From an uncultured Eubacteriales bacterium (GTDB lineage: Bacteria; Bacillota; Clostridia; Christensenellales; Aristaeellaceae), in assembly GCA_902765735.1 (NCBI GenBank), contig CACXBB010000015.1, positions 1-44,261 on the forward strand: a stretch of 44,261 nucleotides of DNA, written 5' to 3'. Positions 39,244 through 44,261 of this stretch are shown one piece after another. The notes under the pieces were generated by a model that worked only from the letters and a program-made list of their open reading frames with translations, was not told where the DNA came from and ran no database searches. The number at the start of each line of letters is the position of its first letter. Position 1 is the stretch's first letter. The position numbers and the translations under genes were made by a program.

Positions 39244-40761
39244 ATGGAAAGAGACCTGATCCTGACCTGTGACACCGGCACAACCGGCTGTAAATGCACC
39301 ATCTTCAACACGAAGGGCGAGGCGATGACCTCCGTGCGGCGCAGTTATCCCACCGAATACCCGCACCCGAACTGGGCGGAGATGGACCCCGAGGTCATAC
39401 GGGCCGCGATGTACGACGGCATCCGCGAGCTGCTCCAGCAGGTCAGCGCGTCGCGCATCGCCTGCGTGGGGCTCTCGGGCACCATGGACGGCTGCATCCC
39501 CGTGGACGAGACCGGCAAGGCCCTCTACCCCAACATCATCCACTCCGACGGGCGCAGCGAGGCACAGGTCAACGAGATACTGGAGATCATCACCTTCGAC
39601 GAATTCTACCGCATGACCGGCAACCGGCCGGACACCCACTACACCCTGCCGAAGATCCTCTGGCTCAAGGAAAACAAGCCGGAGATCTACAGACGGGCGC
39701 GGTGGTATCTGAACATCAAGGACTACCTCTACGGCTGCCTGACGGGCCGCTGGGGCTATACGGACTACTCCGACGCCTCCCTGACCAGCGCGCTGGACAT
39801 CAACAGGCGCGTGTGGGCCGTGGACCTTTTGAAAGCGCTGAAGATCGACCCCGACACCATGCCCAACCTGCTCAAGGGCCACGACATCCGGGGCAAGGTG
39901 ACCCGGGACGTGTACCGCCAGACCGGGCTGATCGCCGGCACGCCGGTGGCCATCGGCGGCGGCGACGGCTGCTGCGCCACCCGCGGCGCGGGCGTGGCCG
40001 AGCCCGGCAGCGCCTACACCAACATGGGCTCCAGCGCCTGGGTGTGCCAGATGAGCGACCGCCCGCTGCTGGACCCCAAGGCCCGCATATTCAACTGGGT
40101 GGACATGAACGGCGAGGACTACCACGTCTGCGGCACCGTGCAGTGCTTCGGCTCGGCCTTCGACTGGGCGGTCAAGAGCCTGCTGGGCGGCGGCGACGAG
40201 TGGGCGGACGTCTCGCTGGTGGAGAACATGGCGCGGCAGATCGCCCCCGGCGCGGAGGGCGTGATCTTCCTGCCCACCATGATGGGCTGGCGCACGCCCT
40301 ACTGGGACGCCAACACCCGCGGCTGCCTGATGGGCTTCTCGCTGTACCACGACCGGCGGCACATCGCCCGCGCCGTCTACGAGGGCGTGGCCTTTGCGCT
40401 CAACAGCTGCCTGGAGATCATGTCGGAGTGCGGCGCCCCGGCCCGCAACATGATGCTGGTGGGCGGCGGCGCGCGCAGCGGCCTGTGGCCGGACATACTG
40501 GCCTCGGTCTACGGCATCACCACCCAGGTGCACCGCACGCCGGGCGAGGCCACCTCGCTGGGCGCGGCCATCGCCGCGGGCGTGGGCGTCGGCCTGTTCG
40601 CAGACTACACCGACGCCGCCCACATGGTCACGGCCCGGTCCACCCACCCCGTCAATCCCGCCTGGCGGGAGGCCTACGAGAAGGTCTACCCCATCTACGC
40701 CGACATCTACGAGCGCATCCGCCCGCTGAACAACCGCATCGCGGCGCTGAGCGCCAACTGA
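39244..40761 (+). CDS. FGGY-family carbohydrate kinase
   Basis: A 505-residue sugar kinase with the actin-like fold: N-terminal phosphate loop DTGTTGCKCTIF, catalytic region SGTMDGCIPVDE, a segment IGGGDGCCATRGAG and the ATP-binding VGGGARSGLWPDILASVYG near residue 405. It would phosphorylate a pentose, pentulose or polyol in the cytoplasm. It most resembles the xylulokinase group, but substrate specificity in this family cannot be read safely. GGAGG precedes the ATG. A sigma-like membrane protein gene follows 8 nt later. Confidence 0.9.
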   Translation: MERDLILTCDTGTTGCKCTIFNTKGEAMTSVRRSYPTEYPHPNWAEMDPEVIRAAMYDGIRELLQQVSASRIACVGLSGTMDGCIPVDETGKALYPNIIHSDGRSEAQVNEILEIITFDEFYRMTGNRPDTHYTLPKILWLKENKPEIYRRARWYLNIKDYLYGCLTGRWGYTDYSDASLTSALDINRRVWAVDLLKALKIDPDTMPNLLKGHDIRGKVTRDVYRQTGLIAGTPVAIGGGDGCCATRGAGVAEPGSAYTNMGSSAWVCQMSDRPLLDPKARIFNWVDMNGEDYHVCGTVQCFGSAFDWAVKSLLGGGDEWADVSLVENMARQIAPGAEGVIFLPTMMGWRTPYWDANTRGCLMGFSLYHDRRHIARAVYEGVAFALNSCLEIMSECGAPARNMMLVGGGARSGLWPDILASVYGITTQVHRTPGEATSLGAAIAAGVGVGLFADYTDAAHMVTARSTHPVNPAWREAYEKVYPIYADIYERIRPLNNRIAALSAN

Positions 40762-40769
40762 TTTATGCC

Positions 40770-41528
40770 ATGAGCGAACAAACCTCCGAGGCCCTGCGCC
40801 TCTGGTTCAAGCGGGTGGAGCCCCTGTACCCGGAGCTCTTCAACACCGCCCATGTGATCTGCGGCAACTACGACCAGGCCGAATACGCGCTGCGCGGGGC
40901 GATCCTCGAGGTCTGGTCCGAGAGCGCCGAGGGCGGCATGGGCTTTCGGGAGAAGCTGCGCGGCGCGGTGCGGGAGGAGGCGCTGGAGCAGCTCAAATCG
41001 GGCACCGGCGACACCGACTTCACCTGGCCCGGCTTCTCCGAGACCGACGAACCCGCCATACAGAAGCAGCTTTCCCGGGAGAGTCTCGAGAGCCAGCGCA
41101 TACTGATGCTCAGACACGGCGTGGGGCTCTCTGCGGGGCGCATCGCGCGGCTGACGGAGGATTCCCCCACCCACGTCCGAAGCGTCCTGGACCGCTTTGA
41201 GAGCCGCTGCAAGCGCGGCCTGCCCGCCCAGCAGCGCGGCCGCTTCGACGCACTGTTCGGGGAGATCGCCCGGCGGCAGCTCGCCGGCCGCGCCGGCGTG
41301 CCCCACCCCGCCTCGGTGTACCGCGCCTTCGAGGCGGAGGCCTCCCGGCTGGAGGTGCCGGAGCACCGGCTGTCGCGGGTGATCTTCCGGGTGGTGGTGT
41401 TCCTGATGGCGCTGGTCTGCGCCGTGCTGTTCTGGCTGTTCGCCGTGCTGGTTCAGTCCCCCGACATCGAGCCCCCGCCGGAACCTGCGCCCAACGCCAC
41501 CGTGGAGACCGTGCAGGCGACGGAATGA
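40770..41528 (+). CDS. Sigma-70-like protein fused to a C-terminal membrane anchor
   Basis: A 252-residue protein. Residues about 5-60 resemble sigma-factor region 2 (FNTAHVICGNYDQAEYALRG), residues about 100-145 a region 4 HTH (LMLRHGVGLSAGRIARLTED, then SPTHVRSVLDRFESRCKR), and residues about 210-230 a strong membrane helix (VVVFLMALVCAVLFWLFAVL), followed by a proline-rich 20-residue tail outside. A sigma-like domain with its own membrane anchor is uncommon. The ATG at 40770 lies 8 nt after the kinase stop codon, without a good ribosome binding site, so coupling is likely. It could be a tethered ECF-type sigma factor or a degenerate, anti-sigma-like derivative. Confidence 0.6.
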   Translation: MSEQTSEALRLWFKRVEPLYPELFNTAHVICGNYDQAEYALRGAILEVWSESAEGGMGFREKLRGAVREEALEQLKSGTGDTDFTWPGFSETDEPAIQKQLSRESLESQRILMLRHGVGLSAGRIARLTEDSPTHVRSVLDRFESRCKRGLPAQQRGRFDALFGEIARRQLAGRAGVPHPASVYRAFEAEASRLEVPEHRLSRVIFRVVVFLMALVCAVLFWLFAVLVQSPDIEPPPEPAPNATVETVQATE

Positions 41529-41543
41529 CCCCTCATACATAAT

Positions 41544-41580
41544 ACGAGCCACCCTTCAAAAGGGTGGCTCGTTTGTCGTT
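41544..41580 (+). terminator. Terminator, probably bidirectional
   Basis: ACGAGCCACCCTT (41544-41556) and AAGGGTGGCTCGT (41560-41572) form a perfect 13-bp stem with a 3-nt loop, followed by TTGTCGTTTTT. It separates convergent genes. Confidence 0.92.
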
Positions 41581-41585
41581 TTTGC

Positions 41586-43964
41586 CTACCTGTGCGCGGC
41601 CAATTCCGCATCGACCTTGTTCACATCGTCTTGCTCCATCAGCAACTCCGGTCCGTCGCCGTTCATCAGGGCGAACTTATAGGTCTGCTGGAACTTGAGC
41701 GCGATGTTGATGAGCTTGCCGTTGCTGGTCTGCACATCCATGCCGCTCATCAGGCTGCCGGTGTACTCGCCGGTCCAGTATTCGTCATTGAGGCCGGAAT
41801 AGTACTCGACGGTCTTTTCCTGCGTCTTGATCAGCCAATACTGGTTGCCCTCATTGGAGCGGCGGCTGTATGCGTAGACCGGGTCGGGGTCCTCGATCAC
41901 CGGCTCCGGCGTAGGCGTCGGCGTGGGGGTCGGGGTCGGCGTCGGCTCAGGCGTGGGCGTCGGCTCGGGCGTCGGCGTCGGTTCCGGCGTCGGCGTCGGT
42001 TCCGGCGCGGGGGTCGGCTCCGGCTCGTTCACGGGGCCGTAGGTCACGCCGGGAACCAGTATCCTCACGGGGCCGTAGGTCACGCCGGGGAGGGGCTCGA
42101 AGTCGTCTTCAAACGCCTCGTCGATCACGGTGTACATGCCGCTGTGCTCGGGCGTGAAGGAGACGTAGGTCCTGTCGTCATCGCTGTGGGGCACCGCGGC
42201 GGTGCGCGTCACGGCGTCCATGTCCTTCTTGATTTCGGGATCGTCGGAGACGAACACCTGCTGCGCGTCCTCGGAGGGCTCATCGTCCAGCGTGATCCGC
42301 AGCTCGTCCAGCTTCATGAAGGTCAAAAGCGGATAGCGCTTGTAGTCCTCCGCGCCGGTCTCGCCGTGGGCGGCATACGCATCGACGCGATACGGATAGG
42401 CGGCCTCCTGGTCTCCAATAGCGGCCCTTTCGCGCTCGGTCATGTTCTCGTCGGTGAGCTGCACGAAGCTGAAATCGTACTGATTGACGGTCTTCATGTT
42501 CGGCGTCATGTCCATGCCGACGGCTTCCAGCACGGTCGCGTCCTCGTCCTGCGCCTCCACGAGCTCAAACTCATCGTCGTCGTTCTCCACGACAGGCTCG
42601 TCATCCACGATCTGGATCTCATCGTCCTGCTCGGGCTCAACGTACTGGGTGTGCTGGGGCTTCTCGAACGGCGTCACGTCGATCTCCTCCGCCAGCTCGT
42701 CCAACCGTATGACCAGCTCGCCGTTTTCGTACTCATAGACGATCTCGCTGAATCCCTTGGATTTCAGGGCATTGATGTGGTTCATCGTGAGCCTGAGATG
42801 CAGCTCCTCAAACTTCTCGCGGGTCTCATCCTCATCCAGGAACAGGTCGTTTTCATCCTGATCCTGCATGTTCATGGCTTCGATGCGCAGGCGCTTCTTC
42901 GCGGGCACATCCTCCGCTTCCTCATCATCGGCCTCATCGTCGGCTTCATCGTCGGCCTCATCGTCGGCTTCGTCGTCGGCCTCGTCGTCCAATTCCTCTC
43001 CGTCTATGAGTTCCAGCTCGCCGTCCTCGTCCTCTTCGTCCTCCTCGTCCTCTTCGTCCTCCGCGTCCTCTTCATCCTCCTCGGTTTCGCTCTCGACCTC
43101 CTCCTCGTACAGCAGGAAGGGCCTGGGCTCGTCGTTGGCGCTGAAGAGTATGGTGCCGTAGTATTCGTCGTCGAGCACCAGCTCGCCCACGCTCTCCTCG
43201 CGTTCGGCGGCCATGATGGCCTTGATCAGCGCGTCGCGGCTGTCATACTCGTCGGGATCGATTTCCAGGGTTTCCGCCAGCTCCTGCAGCTCGTCGTCGC
43301 TCATCTTCTGGAGCGTCTCGAGGTCGTGCTTGACGTTGGTCGGCTTATTGGTCTCCTCATCCTCCTCGTCATCGCCCTCGCCGTCGCCGCTACTGCTGCC
43401 GCTGCCGGACTTGCCGGAGCTGGAGGAGCTGGTGGAGCTGGACTTGCTCGCGGAGCTGCTGGTAGAGGTCTTGGTCGTGCTGCTGGTCTTGACGATCTTG
43501 AAGTTCGTGGTGCGGGTGCCGGTGTAGTTGCCCTTGCCGGTGATGGTCACCGTGGCGGTGCCCGCATTGACGTTGTTGGAATACTTCACGTCAAAGTCGG
43601 TGCCCTTGACCAGCGTTTTCGTGCCCAGCGCCTTGGATTCGTATTTCAGGCTGATCGCCTTGTCGGGCGTGACGGCTGAGCCGGTATACTGCTGGTCGGG
43701 GATGGTATCCAGCTTGAGATCCGCGATAGACTTTGCAACGATCTCGAAGTACCCCTCCTCCAATATCGGAGGGTTATTCAGATAATTTTTGGCCTCGGTT
43801 GTATTATCTCTGACCTTGATCGTGCCGATGCTGAGCTTGTATTTTCCAACGTTCTCGCCCTTCTCGCGGGCCAGATTGCCCGTGACGATCTTGCCTAAGA
43901 TCGATACTTTCTTTCCGTTGGCGTCGGTCTCCTCGCCGTCGCCCTCCATGATGCCATCGACCAC
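41586..43964 (-). CDS. Acidic Ig-like/MBG-domain surface protein, C-terminal part (frameshifted gene)
   Basis: 792 residues from the first ATG. It opens within an MBG-type Ig-like domain (AREKGENVGKYKLSIGTI), followed by a second beta domain (about 65-160; NNVNAGTATVTITGKGNYTG), a Ser/Lys/Thr linker, a 40-residue helical motif like SAP/Rho-N folds (LETLQKMSDDELQELAETLE), and long Asp/Glu-rich stretches including a DDEA repeat. A Pro/Thr/Glu linker (PTPEPTP repeats) leads to a C-terminal domain of about 110 residues. No LPXTG is present. The frame stays open upstream of the ATG and its MBG domain clearly begins in another frame beyond about 44040, so the gene is broken there or the base calls are wrong. 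It is convergent with the sigma-like gene. Confidence 0.75.
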   Translation of the reverse strand: MVDGIMEGDGEETDANGKKVSILGKIVTGNLAREKGENVGKYKLSIGTIKVRDNTTEAKNYLNNPPILEEGYFEIVAKSIADLKLDTIPDQQYTGSAVTPDKAISLKYESKALGTKTLVKGTDFDVKYSNNVNAGTATVTITGKGNYTGTRTTNFKIVKTSSTTKTSTSSSASKSSSTSSSSSGKSGSGSSSGDGEGDDEEDEETNKPTNVKHDLETLQKMSDDELQELAETLEIDPDEYDSRDALIKAIMAAEREESVGELVLDDEYYGTILFSANDEPRPFLLYEEEVESETEEDEEDAEDEEDEEDEEDEDGELELIDGEELDDEADDEADDEADDEADDEADDEEAEDVPAKKRLRIEAMNMQDQDENDLFLDEDETREKFEELHLRLTMNHINALKSKGFSEIVYEYENGELVIRLDELAEEIDVTPFEKPQHTQYVEPEQDDEIQIVDDEPVVENDDDEFELVEAQDEDATVLEAVGMDMTPNMKTVNQYDFSFVQLTDENMTERERAAIGDQEAAYPYRVDAYAAHGETGAEDYKRYPLLTFMKLDELRITLDDEPSEDAQQVFVSDDPEIKKDMDAVTRTAAVPHSDDDRTYVSFTPEHSGMYTVIDEAFEDDFEPLPGVTYGPVRILVPGVTYGPVNEPEPTPAPEPTPTPEPTPTPEPTPTPEPTPTPTPTPTPTPEPVIEDPDPVYAYSRRSNEGNQYWLIKTQEKTVEYYSGLNDEYWTGEYTGSLMSGMDVQTSNGKLINIALKFQQTYKFALMNGDGPELLMEQDDVNKVDAELAAHR
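41902..42027 (-). repeat. Pro-Thr-Glu coding repeat (18-bp type)
   Basis: Degenerate 18-bp units such as GGTTCCGGCGTCGGCGTC on the plus strand encode PTPTPEP repeats, a rigid extended linker before the C-terminal domain. Confidence 0.8.
42921..42990 (-). repeat. 12-bp coding repeat for DDEA units
   Basis: About six units of GCCTCATCGTCG-type sequence on a 12-bp period encode (DDEA)n, a strongly acidic run that could bind cations. Confidence 0.8.
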
Positions 43965-44040
43965 GCCGCTGAAGGAGGAGGGGTCCGAGGTACCGTAGAC
44001 CTTCGTCTGGGTCTCGACGACGATCTTGCCGTTGCTGATT

Positions 44041-44261
44041 CGCGTCCTTCTTCTTGACGCCGGGGCGTATGGTCAGCTTCTTGGGCGTGATATTGCCGCT
44101 CTTCTCGCTCGTGATCGTGTCGCTGGCGAGTTTATAGATATAATTTGTGCTACTGTAGGTGTTGATCGCCAGCTTGAAAGTCAGTTTGTGCGAGCCGACA
44201 TCCACCCCGTCATATCCGGCGGAAAAGATTTTCTTCCCTGACGAATCCTTCTTGTCCTGAT
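44041..44261 (-). pseudogene. Upstream fragment of the MBG/Ig-like gene, other frame, cut by window edge
   Basis: An open frame from the window edge reads DVGSHKLTFKLAINTYSSTN, then NITPKKLTIRPGVKKKDA, the end of one Ig-like repeat and the start of an MBG repeat. The continuation of that repeat (ISNGKIVVETQTKVYGTSDP) is one frame away from about 44038 downward. The two pieces make one gene of which the N-terminus, with any signal peptide, lies beyond the window. Confidence 0.65.

Noticed and set aside
39294-40769. Upstream extension of the sigma-like gene's frame through the FGGY kinase gene
   Set aside because: It overlaps the whole kinase in another frame and has an Arg/Gly/Pro-rich meaningless translation; the real start is at 40770.

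Overview
The window looks like the chromosome of an anaerobic, GC-rich member of the Clostridia (Bacillota). Supporting signs are strong GGAGG-type ribosome binding sites, a ThiT/TPP-riboswitch thiamine uptake unit, an [FeFe]-hydrogenase maturation cluster, a pyrophosphate-type phosphofructokinase, a Crh-like HPr protein and sigma-A type promoters. No 16S rRNA or other taxonomic marker beyond ribosomal proteins S9 and L13 is present, so a lower rank cannot be assigned from the sequence.

Layout. (1) 1-5945: a visibly more AT-rich block with a CRP/FNR-family regulator divergent from a five-gene operon (ferredoxin, DUF2249 protein, double cupin, D-lactate dehydrogenase-like enzyme, flavodiiron protein), then a tiny HTH regulator. 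Short tandem repeats resembling IS21-type ends lie at both sides, so it may be an acquired O2/NO-stress module. One palindrome at 841-856 is placed to serve both divergent promoters. (2) 5957-8791, minus strand: rplM-rpsI, a YkvI-like membrane protein, a one-TM protein and a P-loop ATPase. (3) 8882-12218: a ROK repressor divergent from an aldo/keto reductase, an HPr-like protein lacking the phosphorylatable His, and a tRNA-Gln(CUG)/tRNA-Glu(CUC) transcript. (4) 12309-16454: TM1266-like regulator, hydF, hydE, hydG; the hydrogenase itself is elsewhere. (5) 16725-25352: a probable four-gene operon for large secreted Ig-like (BIG2) and L,D-transpeptidase wall proteins plus a small secreted protein. 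(6) 25389-25522: a MITE-like palindromic element, followed by an MBOAT acyltransferase and an AlgJ/AlgX-like SGNH protein. (7) 28373-34669: sugar ABC transporter (binding protein plus two permeases, no ATPase), PPi-dependent phosphofructokinase and a GH13 alpha-glucosidase, which together read as uptake and catabolism of an alpha-glucoside. (8) 34732-38737: second tiny HTH regulator; LysR-surE-CYTH operon; riboswitch-controlled thiT; XRE regulator. (9) 38833-41528: small membrane protein from a possibly leaderless mRNA, FGGY sugar kinase, and a sigma-like domain fused to a membrane anchor. (10) 41586-44261: a large acidic, MBG/Ig-like secreted-type protein running off the right edge and interrupted by an apparent frameshift.

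The most unusual items are the divergent stress-operon operator, the cysteine-rich tail on the lactate dehydrogenase, the signal-peptide-bearing ThiT, the membrane-anchored sigma-like protein, and the three-protein BIG2/L,D-transpeptidase surface operon. All functional calls are from reading the sequence and recalling family motifs; no database search was run.
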